Of a DNA stretch of 40,607 nucleotides, positions 1-9,816 are shown piece by piece. Both the position numbers and the translations under genes were made by a program. The DNA is taken from contig JASANZ010002060.1 in NCBI GenBank assembly GCA_030849805.1, forward strand, positions 1 through 40,607, in the 5' to 3' direction. The notes below the pieces were generated by a model. It had not been told where the DNA came from. It did not search any database and was given only the letters and a program-made list of their open reading frames with translations. This stretch comes from Sergeia podlipaevii (Eukaryota; Euglenozoa; Kinetoplastea; Trypanosomatida; Trypanosomatidae). Within the stretch, counting starts at the first letter, position 1; each line of letters opens with the position of its first letter.

Positions 1-203
1 TGCTATTTCTTTATATTATCTTCTTTCTCTACTCCTTGCACCTGGTTTGTTCCTTCGCTTCCACTGGCGCGCACATTAATGAGAAGGGTGAGCTTGTTTG
101 TATGCAGTCATTGATAGCGCACCACATCTTCCAATGTGTGTACGTATGCATTTATGTATATATGTTTGTGTGCGAGCAAAAAAAAAAAAAATGTGGTTGC
201 CTG

Positions 204-349
204 GATATATATATATATATATATACCTTTTGTAACACAAAAAAAAAGAGGAAAATTTTGTTGTTGTTGTTTTTTTCACCCGTTGAACGTGCGGGGATGT
301 GTCATTTTGTGAGCAAGTGTGCTGTAAAATATATATATATATATATATA
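204..349. repeat. Two (TA)n microsatellites
   Basis: Alternating TA tracts lie at about 204-226 and 329-349, with A- and T-rich sequence between them. Confidence 0.9.
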
Positions 350-404
350 AACGCTTGTGTACTACTCAGCAAAGCACTTAAAACAAACAAACAACAACAA
401 ATAT

Positions 405-481
405 GTAAAGAGAGAGAGAGAGAGGGAGAGAGAGAGAGAGAAAAAAAAACACGCCTACACACACACACACACACACACACT
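405..481. repeat. (GA)n followed by (CA)n microsatellite
   Basis: A purine GA tract at about 405-441 runs through an A homopolymer into a CA tract at about 456-481. On the minus (transcribed) strand this reads GT then CT, so it would form a polypyrimidine tract in the nascent RNA. Confidence 0.9.
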
Positions 482-667
482 CGCACAAGAAACTGTCCCC
501 AATGACATCATCATGCTTTCCCAACCATATTGCCTTCAGAAACATATATAGCTGAAAGTAGAAAAGAAAAGTATGTGATGTGTAGAGCTGACTCTATTTT
601 TTTCTTTTTTTTTTTGCTTTGTTTTTGCTTTCTTTCTATTTTGAAACGCCATGGCGTGAATCCGAAG

Positions 668-711
668 TCACACACACACACACACGCACGCACGCACACA
701 CACATCCACAA
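668..711. repeat. (CA)n microsatellite with CACG variants
   Basis: An imperfect CA tract contains internal CACG units. A shorter CA tract lies at about 988-1003. Confidence 0.85.
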
Positions 712-1310
712 CACATACATGCACGCACTCGCACAGCTCGCGCTAGATGAAAAGAGGGGGGAATACTAGGAGAAAGAATAGAAGAAAGAAGACAACTATA
801 AGTAACAAAAGAAGAGCACCCCCATAAGCACCGCCAACCCCCATACACGCACCCACACTGCATAAGAAAAAAAAAAAAGAAGTGGTTGAAAGTTACGCAT
901 AGTGAATGCGTGTGTGGATGCTTGCCCATGCTCATTCTGTCCACCAGATAAGACTTTAAAGCATCTGCTAATGATGCACGAGATAGTCACACACACACAC
1001 ACAATTCAAGCACATCAAAAAAAAGTCGCGAAATAGCGAAGAGAAAAAAAATTGAAAAAAAAAAAAGAAACGTTTTAAAGAAAAGGAAGAAAATGTGTTC
1101 ATACTAAACTCTATATATGTATGACGGCAACATAAACTTGTGCTTGATAGTGAAAACATTTAAAAGATAAAAAAAAAAGTACGTCAGCGCTGGCCATATT
1201 TTCTTTGTCGGTATTTTTTTCCTCTCTCACTCCCCTTGATGACTGCATGGTCTTTGACGCCGCTAGCAGCAACAGTCACGCCAGGCAAGTAATCATGGTA
1301 CTAGTGACGA

Positions 1311-1347
1311 TAGCAATAGTAATAATAATGGTAATAATAATATATAG
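1311..1347. repeat. AAT-type trinucleotide tract
   Basis: An imperfect run of AAT/GTA triplets lies in the probable 3' untranslated region of the Argonaute gene. Confidence 0.7.
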
Positions 1348-1488
1348 GTATTGCACAGCTACTGTTGGTCTTTCACCCTTCACCTCAGTGCCTCTCTCTA
1401 TCGATCGATCTTCTTTTCTTATTTTTGATATATATATATATATATTTGCTCATCTTTTTTTCTCTCCATTTTTTTTTCCCTCCTCTGC

Positions 1489-4125
1489 TTACAAGTAATG
1501 CATCGTAGGACGCATCGTGGCGTTGAGGGTGTCGACGTTACGCAGTGACACAAACTTACGTGCATACTCAGCGGCACACTTCATTGGCAGGGGCAGGGGC
1601 AGGGAGTCAGCCTTGTTCGGGTACATGAAGCAGAGGGCGTACGTCAGCTTCTGCACCTCACTCATCGAACACTCCTTACTGCGGCTAAGCACTGTGTAAG
1701 CAGTGTTGTGCGCATGACCGAGCACGCACGTAGCGCCTGTAAGACAAAATGTCTCACGCACGCGCACCTTGGCGCCATCCTGGATGTCATCCAGAGCGGT
1801 ATCGCCAAAGTTCTCCACACAGTAACCGCGGGGAACATTGCAAAGGTCCTTTATGCCACCCGCTCCGTTGACACCGGACTTATCCCAAGCAAATCGAGTG
1901 TGGCTGCGGGCCTGTGCAGTCATGGCCACAAAGCGCCAGCCACGCAGCGCGCTGCTCACCGTCGCTCCCATGTCTGCGGCTTGAGACACCTCGCCGTCGC
2001 TCGTGCACCCACGGTATATGAGAACGGTGCCCTTTGTGTTGCTTAGCCCGAAGTGGCCTGCCGCCTCGATCACAAAGTCCTTAAGACGCGTCATGAGCAC
2101 CTCGCTGGGTGTTTTGCGAGTCTGGTCGCCCCCGGTCGCGGTAGACGCGGTGTCGGTGCCCTTGTCGCTGCCCTCGCGGAACAAAACGATCTCGCGACCT
2201 GACACCTGGTAATGGTTGCAATAGTGGCGCCAGGTCTTGCCTTGTGCATGGAATGCAGTGAAGGTGACGGTGTACTGCGTCCTCTTCGTACTCTTGCTTG
2301 AGTGGGCATCAGACATGTGGAAGCCTGATCCCACGTCCGCACCAATAATTAGAATTCCACCGTCACCAAAGGAAGCCAACCCAGGAGCCACCTCCTTCGT
2401 GTCCACCACGAAGTTGAGTTGACCACCCTTGGCCGCAATTTGCTGAGCAATCATCTGCGGGATGAACTGCTCCATCCTCTTGAGGACCATCTGGGAAGGC
2501 ACCCCAACTCTCCCAAGTTTCTCCTTAAAGGGGCCGTACTCGTCCTTGTGGCGCAGCGAGACAACTGCAAAAGAACGTGGCGCGAGAGAGCGCATGTCTT
2601 TGATCATCCAAGCCTTGGCATCTGGTGCCGCGACATTGAACTTTTTCAACAAGCTTTGAAGCTGGCCACGGAACAAATACTCGTCAATAAACAGATCCTT
2701 TATGAGACCGCTCTGCTTGGCGTCGTGGTGCCTCAGCTGCCCGAGGGACTTGGCAAAGCCCATCTGGCCCATGTTCTCGACCTTGGAAGGGTCGACTTTG
2801 TTGTAATCCCAACCGTTGGGGATGTAAACGTTGGGTGTGGGTAGCACCTTGCCCTTCATCGTGTAGAGATCGCTGCCGAAGGAAATGCCATAAGCGGATA
2901 AGAACGCAGACGTCTTGGGACTCGAGTGGAGGCGCTTGATCGCCGCAGCAACCATCTTCATGCGCTCTTCGGGATAGATGGAGCACATTCCAGGCAGAGC
3001 CTGCCGCTGCCTCTCATCCAACACCATTGGCATGAGCACATCAGCCGGATAGCGCTGGCGCCTTCCGTCCTGCGAGCGGCACTCCACAATAGGGCAACTG
3101 GGGTTCACTTTAATGTCGTACTTGGTCTTGAAGTACTGCACATAGGTTTGACCGACACGCTCCACCATATCGCTGGCCTTCTCGTCAAATTTGATGGCGC
3201 GGATCTTCAGCATCTCGCACTTCCCCTTCACCGCATACGTGGTGACCACGCGCGCGCCAACGTACTGCTCGGCCGCCTTGCGGTTCCTCTGCTTGGGGTC
3301 CTCGTTGCCGAGCTGCGCGAGCTTCTCGCCCAGCGTCGACGCGGTCGAGATGGCATAGCAGACATCCAGCTGCAGGACATCGTCCTCCTTGCTGGACAAA
3401 TGAACCCGCATCGCCTTTGGCACGATGGCCTGCATCTTTACGATGTCCTCCTTCTCGCGTATTTTGTTCAAAACGTCAACGAGGCGTGCGTTGGCGCGTC
3501 CGGTGTACTCCTGGCCAAGCCCAGCCAATATGATGGAGTTGAGAAGTGCAGTATCAGCGGGAAGGGTTAAAGTCATGAGGCCATCATAGTACAAGGTTAT
3601 GTTGTAGTTCCGCATCACGCGGCCATCACGGAACTTGAAAGGCGTTTCGTACGCGGACTCCATGGGGATGGGTACGTGGGTAAGAATGTGCTGCCCGGTA
3701 CAAATGGCGTACTTGGTCGGGTCGTCCTTATCATCGTTGAGTGATTTGCGTACGGCACGCAGAATGTGTCGCTGGGCGTCCATCTTCCAAGTGTCGCCTT
3801 TCACGTCCTGTCCATTCTCCAAGAACTCAAAAGACAAGTGATACTTATGAAAGCGTGCCTTTGATATGTCGAGAGACACCATATTTGTACGTGCCACTGC
3901 CGGCTGGGCGACCACCGTGGCCGTGTTCTGACTGAAGAAAGAAATAGAATCTTTCTCGCGCATCATGCAGACTCGCGAGAGGTTGCTGCCACCGCCACCG
4001 CCACCACCGCGGCCGCCGCGATCGCCACCACGGAACCCGCCACGGCCGCCACCATAACCTCCGCGATCGCCACCACGGAACCCGCCGCGATCGCCACCAT
4101 AACCTCCGCGATCGCCACCACGGAN
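1489..4125 (-). CDS. AGO1: Argonaute (AGO1-like, PAZ-PIWI) with N-terminal RGG repeats, 5' end incomplete
   Basis: This is the small-RNA-guided effector of RNA interference. The first in-frame ATG (3966) gives 825 residues, but the frame stays open upstream and encodes three 15-residue Arg-Gly-rich units. Trypanosome AGO1 needs its N-terminal RGG domain for function, so the true start lies upstream. No ATG precedes the in-frame stop near 4153, and an undetermined base at 4125 suggests missing sequence there. Numbering from the ATG, a PAZ-like segment ends near 315, the MID region spans about 440-530 and PIWI about 535-825. In PIWI, D544 (in IIGADVG) and H751 or H753 fit the catalytic D...H positions. 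The central motif, usually YRDG, reads YRGC at 651-654. Family membership is secure; slicer activity is not. The alternative, the mitochondrial PIWI-like PWI1 paralogue, is less likely because of the RGG region. Confidence 0.9.
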   Translation of the reverse strand, partial: XRGGDRGGYGGDRGGFRGGDRGGYGGGRGGFRGGDRGGRGGGGGGGSNLSRVCMMREKDSISFFSQNTATVVAQPAVARTNMVSLDISKARFHKYHLSFEFLENGQDVKGDTWKMDAQRHILRAVRKSLNDDKDDPTKYAICTGQHILTHVPIPMESAYETPFKFRDGRVMRNYNITLYYDGLMTLTLPADTALLNSIILAGLGQEYTGRANARLVDVLNKIREKEDIVKMQAIVPKAMRVHLSSKEDDVLQLDVCYAISTASTLGEKLAQLGNEDPKQRNRKAAEQYVGARVVTTYAVKGKCEMLKIRAIKFDEKASDMVERVGQTYVQYFKTKYDIKVNPSCPIVECRSQDGRRQRYPADVLMPMVLDERQRQALPGMCSIYPEERMKMVAAAIKRLHSSPKTSAFLSAYGISFGSDLYTMKGKVLPTPNVYIPNGWDYNKVDPSKVENMGQMGFAKSLGQLRHHDAKQSGLIKDLFIDEYLFRGQLQSLLKKFNVAAPDAKAWMIKDMRSLAPRSFAVVSLRHKDEYGPFKEKLGRVGVPSQMVLKRMEQFIPQMIAQQIAAKGGQLNFVVDTKEVAPGLASFGDGGILIIGADVGSGFHMSDAHSSKSTKRTQYTVTFTAFHAQGKTWRHYCNHYQVSGREIVLFREGSDKGTDTASTATGGDQTRKTPSEVLMTRLKDFVIEAAGHFGLSNTKGTVLIYRGCTSDGEVSQAADMGATVSSALRGWRFVAMTAQARSHTRFAWDKSGVNGAGGIKDLCNVPRGYCVENFGDTALDDIQDGAKVRVRETFCLTGATCVLGHAHNTAYTVLSRSKECSMSEVQKLTYALCFMYPNKADSLPLPLPMKCAAEYARKFVSLRNVDTLNATMRPTMHYL
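3988..4122 (-). repeat. Three 45-bp units encoding an RGG domain
   Basis: Three tandem 15-codon units encode RGGDRGGYGGDRGGF, a close variant, and a third that degenerates into a glycine run. The palindrome GCGATCGC recurs in each unit. The near-identity of the units makes this stretch prone to copy-number change and to assembly collapse. Confidence 0.9.
4125..4125. other. Undetermined base (N) at the 5' edge of the RGG repeat
   Basis: This is the only ambiguous base I noticed. It sits exactly where the Argonaute start should be, next to near-identical repeats. It probably marks an assembly conflict or a collapsed gap, which would explain the missing start codon. Confidence 0.8.
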
Positions 4126-4178
4126 GGAAGACAGCGATAACTTTTCTTTTTTTTCCTAAACAAAATCTTTCGGCTTCG

Positions 4179-4195
4179 CTGTAAAAAAAAAAAAA
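4179..4195 (-). promoter_or_regulatory. Predicted trans-splice acceptor of the Argonaute gene
   Basis: On the minus strand a run of 13 T is followed by ACAG, with AG at 4180-4179, about 50 bases before the RGG coding frame. This is the standard polypyrimidine tract plus AG for spliced-leader addition. Confidence 0.65.
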
Positions 4196-4656
4196 GGGTG
4201 AGTGAGAAAAAGTATGCTAGCTAATTCAATAGTGAAAAGCTCTACTTCCTTTTTCATAAAGCATTCAATAAACAAATAAATAAATAAATAGACAAGAAAG
4301 TATTTAAAAAAAAAAAAATGAAGTATTACCCAAACAAACAGAGTGAGTTGAAACTGCAAGAGCGCTTTCATGCGCAAAATGTGTTCTATGATCATTAGAA
4401 AAAGGAATGCGTGTGAGTGGTTGAGCTGACAGCATACGCGTATACACTTCGCGTATTGAACTCTTCAACAGGAGAGAGAATAAAAGAAAAAAAGCCTCCT
4501 TTAAAAATATCTGTGAGATAAAATTTTAAAAAAACAGCCAAATGCAAACCCTCTCCCCAACACACCTACTTGCATTTACGCACACAGCACACGTACAGAT
4601 ATACATATATATATATGCACATGTTCTCGCATGGCGCTGAAAACCATCTGCATACG
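4196..4656. other. Intergenic region between Argonaute and Tex-like genes
   Basis: AT-rich spacer with A homopolymers, a short AAAT tract near 4270 and a TA run near 4604-4616. I see no gene or RNA. It should contain the Tex-like 3' untranslated region. Confidence 0.6.
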
Positions 4657-7600
4657 TCATACTGAGAAGAAATCAGCATCATCATCACTGCTGCTGCTAG
4701 ACAGCATCACTGGCGCGTCACGCGTGGTGCCGCTCACGACATCTTGCTTGATGCGCTTTGTCCCATTCGGCATCGTCTCGTCCTTTCCCACACTTCTCGG
4801 CCGCTTTGGTACTCGTGCTGTATGACGCGTGCTAGTCTCGCCTCTTGTCTCCGCAGATCCGGTCTTCTTTTCTTCTTTAGCGTTGTCATTGCCTGCAGAA
4901 ATATCTTCTTCACCGTCATGGGGACGCTTTCTTATGTCTCTAGGTGAGAACTGCGGCGGCGTGGAAGCAGCGTTCCGCGCGAGTCGACTGTCAAGTCCAC
5001 CGTTACTGAAAGTAGATACAAGTAAAGAGGGAGATGGCGGAGTGGCAGCAGCAACAGCGACCACCTTCCGCTGCGAGTGTTGCTGTGGCTGTGGCGATAC
5101 TTGCGACTGTTGGACCTGAGCAGAAGGCAGTGCAGCAAACACACTCTCCTGCTCTAGTAGGTCCGATGAGGCAGCAGCAGTAGCGGTGGAGCAACTATAA
5201 AGAGAGTCGTCAGCCTCGAGTCTTAGCTGTTTCCGTGCCCTGCCGTCGCCACCGCCGCCGCTCTTGTCACCACCGTCATAGAGCACCTTGACACGTTTCA
5301 GGTTGTCCAGGCCGTCAAACCGAAGACCATGCACGAGCATACCGACCTGCAGCTGATCCGCGCCCGCGCCCCTTACCAGCACCGCGTCATGCAGCCCACA
5401 GTCTACAAAAGCGCCAAACGTGGTCACACTCTGCACAAGACCATCAAGGGTGTCACCGAGCTTCAGGTTGGCAGGGTTGCGGATCTCCTTTCGTAAGAAG
5501 CCGGCGTGTGAAAGCGAGGCGCGAGGATCCAGCGCGGGATGCAGGAGCTCCTCCCCAACCATCTTGAGCGTACCCACGCCACAGTTCAAATGATGTGCCA
5601 CAGTGACCATATGGGTGTCAGAGAGGGCCAGAAGTGCCTGTCCAGCTGCTTTGCGCGTGGCTGCGTCCTTCTCCATCGTTGCGGAGAGCGCCTTGGGAGC
5701 GTTGGCACCACTACTGCTACCTCTACTACTCATTGTCGTAGAAGTGGCGACGGTATCAGTACTTGTAGTGGTAGAGCTAACGCTGCTATGTCCAAGTTTG
5801 TCGTGTTGGTAAAGTGCAATCACCTGTTTGGCAATCTTGTAAGATTCTGGATGGATGTACGTGTTGTCCAACGGCTCTGGTGAGTTGGGAAAGCGGAAGA
5901 AACCCGCTACCTGTAGAAACGCCGCCTCGGTCATACCAGGCACGCGCCGCAAGTCCGCTCTGCTCTGTAGACGACGTGAGTGGCGTGCCAAGACGATCTG
6001 ATCGGCCAGCTTTCCATTTACACCACTCACCTTCTCCACTACATAGCGACTCGCGCTGTTAGTGTTGACGCCCACTTTCGCCACACACGACTCCACCACG
6101 CGATCCAGCTCACGTGTAAGTTCTTTCTCGTTGACGTCGTGCTGGTACATGCCAATGCCCATACTCCGCACTGGGATCTTGACCAACTCACTCAGCGGAT
6201 CGAGCACGCGGCGGCCAATGCTCACTGCGCCACGGTACATGATATCCAAGGCAGGAAACTCCTCCTTTGCAATCCCCGACGCAGAGTACACGCTCGCACC
6301 AGCCTCACTCACAATAGCAAACTCCACATCATCCAACTTACGCTGCTTGATCACACTTGCCACCAGCTCGGCTGTGCGCTGAGAGGCGGTTCCGTTTCCA
6401 ATGACAATTCGGTTTAGCCTCTTCTCTTCCACTACCTGAGCAACCATTGAACGCATCTTCGCCTCATCCATCAATGTGCAGGTGAAGTAGTTTAGTAAAG
6501 ATCCGTTTTCGTCCAAGGAAACACATTTGACTCCATTGGAGAGACCCGGGTCCATCGCGAGCAGTCGCGCATGTGCAAGCGGACGCTGCAGCAGCATGTG
6601 TCGCAAATTGTGTGCGAAGACCGCAATCGCGTCCTGCTCCGCACTCTTGCGTAGGTCACGACGAATCGTTGTGTGAGTTGCCTTGATGAGGTGCTCGTAG
6701 GCGTTCTCGACAGCCTCCTTCAAAACCTTTCGCTCATACCCACTGAAGTGCACATTGGCTCGTGAGGCGGCGGCGTCGGTGTCACGCCCCAGACGCGCCA
6801 CAAGACCGGGAAATCTAGCGTACATCTTCGCCATAAAGAGAGCGTGACTACGCTGCCCAGGCACCAAGTCAACCTTCAACGCGCCTCGTTCCTCTCCTCG
6901 GAAGAGCGCAAGCACAGTGTGGCTGTTCAGTCTCCTCACTGGAAAAGATTTATTATGATAAAAAGTGAAGTTCTGTTTCAATCGGTCAAAATCCGCATCG
7001 CGCATCTCCTTCGCTTTCTTCTTCCGTGCCTTCTCAATTAGCTCGCTCTTCACCAACGTGGTATCCCGGCAGTACCCCAACAAGTCCTGCCGCACCTCCT
7101 CGCAGCGCTGCATTTCTTCAGAGATAATAGCAATCAGAAGCTTTTCTCCGTCCTTTACCTTGCGAACTGTCGCCTGCAAATTGGCACCATTTTGCTCACT
7201 GTGAAGCAACAAGGAGGCAGCTGGGCCCAAGCCGGCCTCACGACCGCGAAATGCAAGACTTGTTTTGCGCTCCTTAAAGGGCTCCCAGGCGTCCTCCAGT
7301 TGACTGAGATGCACCATACGTTCAAGCGCAACACGCAGCTCGTCAGTGAGAAGACCACGCTGCTCAAGGCTCTTCAGCATGAACTGCCTCCGCCTGTGCA
7401 CCTCCCGCACCTCCTCAGCGGTGTCGATCACACGACGGATGGTGTCCTCGTCAAGGTGTCCGGTCTCATCTTTGCGATATCTCGCCAGAAAGGGCACGGT
7501 GGCACCATGCTGAACGTGCTCCAGTACATACCCAGTCGAATCAGGACTAATAGACAGCCGCACTCCTACGAGGCGCTTCAGCTCGGCCTTCGTGAGAGAA

Positions 7601-8046
7601 CCAGAGGAAAATGAAGAGGGATCCGGTGCCCTCTCAGTGCATTTTGTGGTGGTGGGCATGGCGTCGCCGTGACCTCGCTTTTTGGCACTGAGTGCCATGC
7701 TAGCCACTGCCGCTGCTTCGGTGATGGTGGATGCGAAGCGCCGCTGATGAAACAGAGAAGGCGCGCCACTCACAACGTAGATTCGGCCGTCCTGGCCCCC
7801 GCGTGAAGAAACAGCAAACGCCGGTGCTAGTGTCCACGCGTGTGGCCCTGCTCCACTGCACGCAAGAAGCTGGTATTGCTGTTGCGCGTGCTGAAAGTGG
7901 CCGAAGATGCGCGCAAGATCAAAAAAGAAAAAAGAGTAGAAAAAACAAGAGAGCCGCGAGGGCACAACTGTGGGCACTGTCAAGGATGAAGAAGTGAGGG
8001 TGGAAGCGCGAGAAGCAAAGCTCAGTGCACTTCCTAGTCGATCCAT
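4657..8046 (-). CDS. Tex/SRBD1-like S1 RNA-binding protein, possibly mitochondrial
   Basis: The 1129-residue product matches bacterial Tex and animal SRBD1, nucleic-acid-binding proteins linked to transcription and RNA handling. The Tex N-terminal helical domain spans about 150-340 and includes VPFLARYRKDETGHLDE. A YqgF/RNase H-like fold spans about 490-620, with MDPGLSNGVKC, RIVIGNGTASQRTAELV and SEAGASVYSAS. Helix-hairpin-helix units follow at about 630-720, including VSGVNGKLADQIV and RRVPGM. An S1 domain lies at about 860-925. The first 105 residues are rich in Ser, Arg and hydrophobics with almost no acid before residue 40, which suggests a mitochondrial leader. The last 200 residues are low-complexity and end in a Ser run then an Asp cluster; bacterial Tex is about 770-790 residues and lacks both extensions. 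The family call is firm, the location inferred. Confidence 0.9.
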   Translation of the reverse strand: MDRLGSALSFASRASTLTSSSLTVPTVVPSRLSCFFYSFFFFDLARIFGHFQHAQQQYQLLACSGAGPHAWTLAPAFAVSSRGGQDGRIYVVSGAPSLFHQRRFASTITEAAAVASMALSAKKRGHGDAMPTTTKCTERAPDPSSFSSGSLTKAELKRLVGVRLSISPDSTGYVLEHVQHGATVPFLARYRKDETGHLDEDTIRRVIDTAEEVREVHRRRQFMLKSLEQRGLLTDELRVALERMVHLSQLEDAWEPFKERKTSLAFRGREAGLGPAASLLLHSEQNGANLQATVRKVKDGEKLLIAIISEEMQRCEEVRQDLLGYCRDTTLVKSELIEKARKKKAKEMRDADFDRLKQNFTFYHNKSFPVRRLNSHTVLALFRGEERGALKVDLVPGQRSHALFMAKMYARFPGLVARLGRDTDAAASRANVHFSGYERKVLKEAVENAYEHLIKATHTTIRRDLRKSAEQDAIAVFAHNLRHMLLQRPLAHARLLAMDPGLSNGVKCVSLDENGSLLNYFTCTLMDEAKMRSMVAQVVEEKRLNRIVIGNGTASQRTAELVASVIKQRKLDDVEFAIVSEAGASVYSASGIAKEEFPALDIMYRGAVSIGRRVLDPLSELVKIPVRSMGIGMYQHDVNEKELTRELDRVVESCVAKVGVNTNSASRYVVEKVSGVNGKLADQIVLARHSRRLQSRADLRRVPGMTEAAFLQVAGFFRFPNSPEPLDNTYIHPESYKIAKQVIALYQHDKLGHSSVSSTTTSTDTVATSTTMSSRGSSSGANAPKALSATMEKDAATRKAAGQALLALSDTHMVTVAHHLNCGVGTLKMVGEELLHPALDPRASLSHAGFLRKEIRNPANLKLGDTLDGLVQSVTTFGAFVDCGLHDAVLVRGAGADQLQVGMLVHGLRFDGLDNLKRVKVLYDGGDKSGGGGDGRARKQLRLEADDSLYSCSTATAAASSDLLEQESVFAALPSAQVQQSQVSPQPQQHSQRKVVAVAAATPPSPSLLVSTFSNGGLDSRLARNAASTPPQFSPRDIRKRPHDGEEDISAGNDNAKEEKKTGSAETRGETSTRHTARVPKRPRSVGKDETMPNGTKRIKQDVVSGTTRDAPVMLSSSSSDDDADFFSV

Positions 8047-8064
8047 ATACGCACGAAGTGACTG

Positions 8065-8095
8065 CTATAAATAAAATAAAAAAGAGAGGAAAAAC
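8065..8095 (-). promoter_or_regulatory. Predicted trans-splice acceptor of the Tex-like gene
   Basis: On the minus strand a T/C-rich run ends in TTATAG (AG at 8066-8065), 18 bases before the ATG at 8046. A second AG lies at 8063-8062. Confidence 0.6.
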
Positions 8096-9816
8096 TAGCC
8101 TATTTTCTTGAATAAAGGGAAGTGTATAAAGCAAGCAGAAGGAGGCACCCTTCTACAGCGTAACGATAGTACCAAACTACACTGTCCTCGTGCTCTTCCT
8201 GTGTGTGTTTTTTTCTGTATAAAAAAAAACGCAAAGGTTATGTGTTTCTCTTTATATTAAACTTATGTTTGGTGTGTTTGATCCTTTCTTCTCCCTTCCT
8301 TCTTTCCTTCCTTCCCTCTGAGTGATTTTCGATGCGTTACCTTAATTGCTTAATAATATAAAAGAGGAAAGACTGTATGTGGCAGTACAGAAAGAGCTTC
8401 AGAGATATTCTTGATTCCTTTACTCACTGCGTATGCTTGAAGTGAGTAAAGAGATATTTAATATAGTTGTACATATAAGAGAATAAAGAGAGAAAAAAAA
8501 AATGTAAAAGATCACAAGATAGTATCCAAAAAAAAAAGTATTTTTTTATGTGAAAATATTGCGTATTGTTTCAGAAAAGGACTTGCAGGTGCGTAAGGGT
8601 GCGAAACTCTGATCACTACAATCTATTCATGCATAGTGTCGTGAAAATATTAACCTGTGAAAGGTATATTGCCTTTTGCGTGATATTCATATATATATTA
8701 TTTATTGCTATAGCAACTCGTATCGATGCTGACAAAAACAGTAGGAAAAAATGTGTGCTTTTGCTGCTCGTGTGTGTTTATACATTCACGCATGCATTCA
8801 TGTAAGAACGAAGAAGAAGGAAAAGAAAAAGGCAATCATCCATGTTGGCATCATGTATGATCATACTTCTTCTTCCTTCTTCCTGATCGACATATGTTCA
8901 TCATCATCATCATCACCATGCGCACTCAAGCCATGTCTCCCTTTTTGGTACACAGTACCATTCGGCTTTGTTTTTGTTTTTTGTTAGTTTGTAATGATTG
9001 TTTCTTTCTTATAGAAAGAAAGAGAGAATATAGCAACATACCACCACATCTCTCCCAAACAGAGAGTGTGAGAAAAAAAAAAAAAAAAGAAGCGAACAAG
9101 CACTACTAAGAAGAAAGTTAAAAAAAAAAAATCCCTCCAAGTAAAGTTTAAAATAAGAACGTAAAAAAATTAATCAGAAATAAAGGAAAAAAGTTAGGAG
9201 GAAAAGCAATATGGAAGACTTTCTGCTGGCGACGTTTATGCTAACATTTCCCTCACCTTTAACCATTTCCGACGTGTGCTTGCGTTTGAATATATATTTT
9301 TGAGATAAGTACCATAAAGAAGGAGAAAGAAAATAAAGATAAAGACAGATACATGTATATAATATATGCACGTTAAAACGCGACTGTACACCTAAAAAAA
9401 GCAAAAAAAAAAATAAGCACACATACACACACACGCAGAGAGGCACCAAAAGAAAAAGTTTTTAAAAAAAGAGGATACTGTACATAATTATGTATTGATC
9501 AAATATCAAGGAAAAAATGAATTTCAAAAAACGACAACATCATACTGACAGAATGCGCACACAAACACATGCTCTCCCATCGTATATTTTTTTTTCCTTC
9601 CACCTAGGTATTGAAAAGGATCACAATAGATAAAAGAAAGGTATAGCTGTGCTTCATGATGCACCTTCCCCCCATTCTTTCTTTTCTCCTAGTAATGTCA
9701 CTGCATCTGTTCTGTTCATCATTTCTTGTCACTCTTCACTCTCTCCCTCTTTTTTCCTATTAAAAAGAAGATGAACAAAAAGAGAAAAAGAAACAATGAG
9801 AAAAAACACGGTGCGA
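8096..9816. other. Long AT-rich intergenic region
   Basis: About 1.7 kb without a convincing gene. It contains homopolymers (16 A near 9073), a (CAT)n tract at about 8898-8918, a TTCC-type run near 8297-8317 and CA tracts near 9420-9435. All frames are short and low-complexity. Confidence 0.65.

Larger units (their letters stand above)
1..1488. other. Intergenic region rich in microsatellites
   Basis: No convincing gene is present. The stretch lies downstream of the Argonaute stop codon, so part of it is probably that gene's 3' untranslated region. It is filled with TA, GA, CA and AAT tracts and A or T homopolymers. The open frames here translate into repetitive runs such as HTHTHT or YIYIYI and are products of the repeats, not genes. 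Confidence 0.75.

Noticed and set aside
36..1498. Several open frames of 60-136 codons on both strands in the left spacer
   Set aside because: They translate microsatellites and homopolymers and have no protein-like composition.
2926..3570. 214-codon plus-strand open frame
   Set aside because: It is antisense to the Argonaute PAZ region, with no domain of its own.
3963..4163. Alternative Argonaute leader frame starting at 4163 and running into a Val/Ala-rich peptide
   Set aside because: It starts with TTG, not ATG, and reads the RGG repeat out of phase. The RGG phase joins the Argonaute frame directly.
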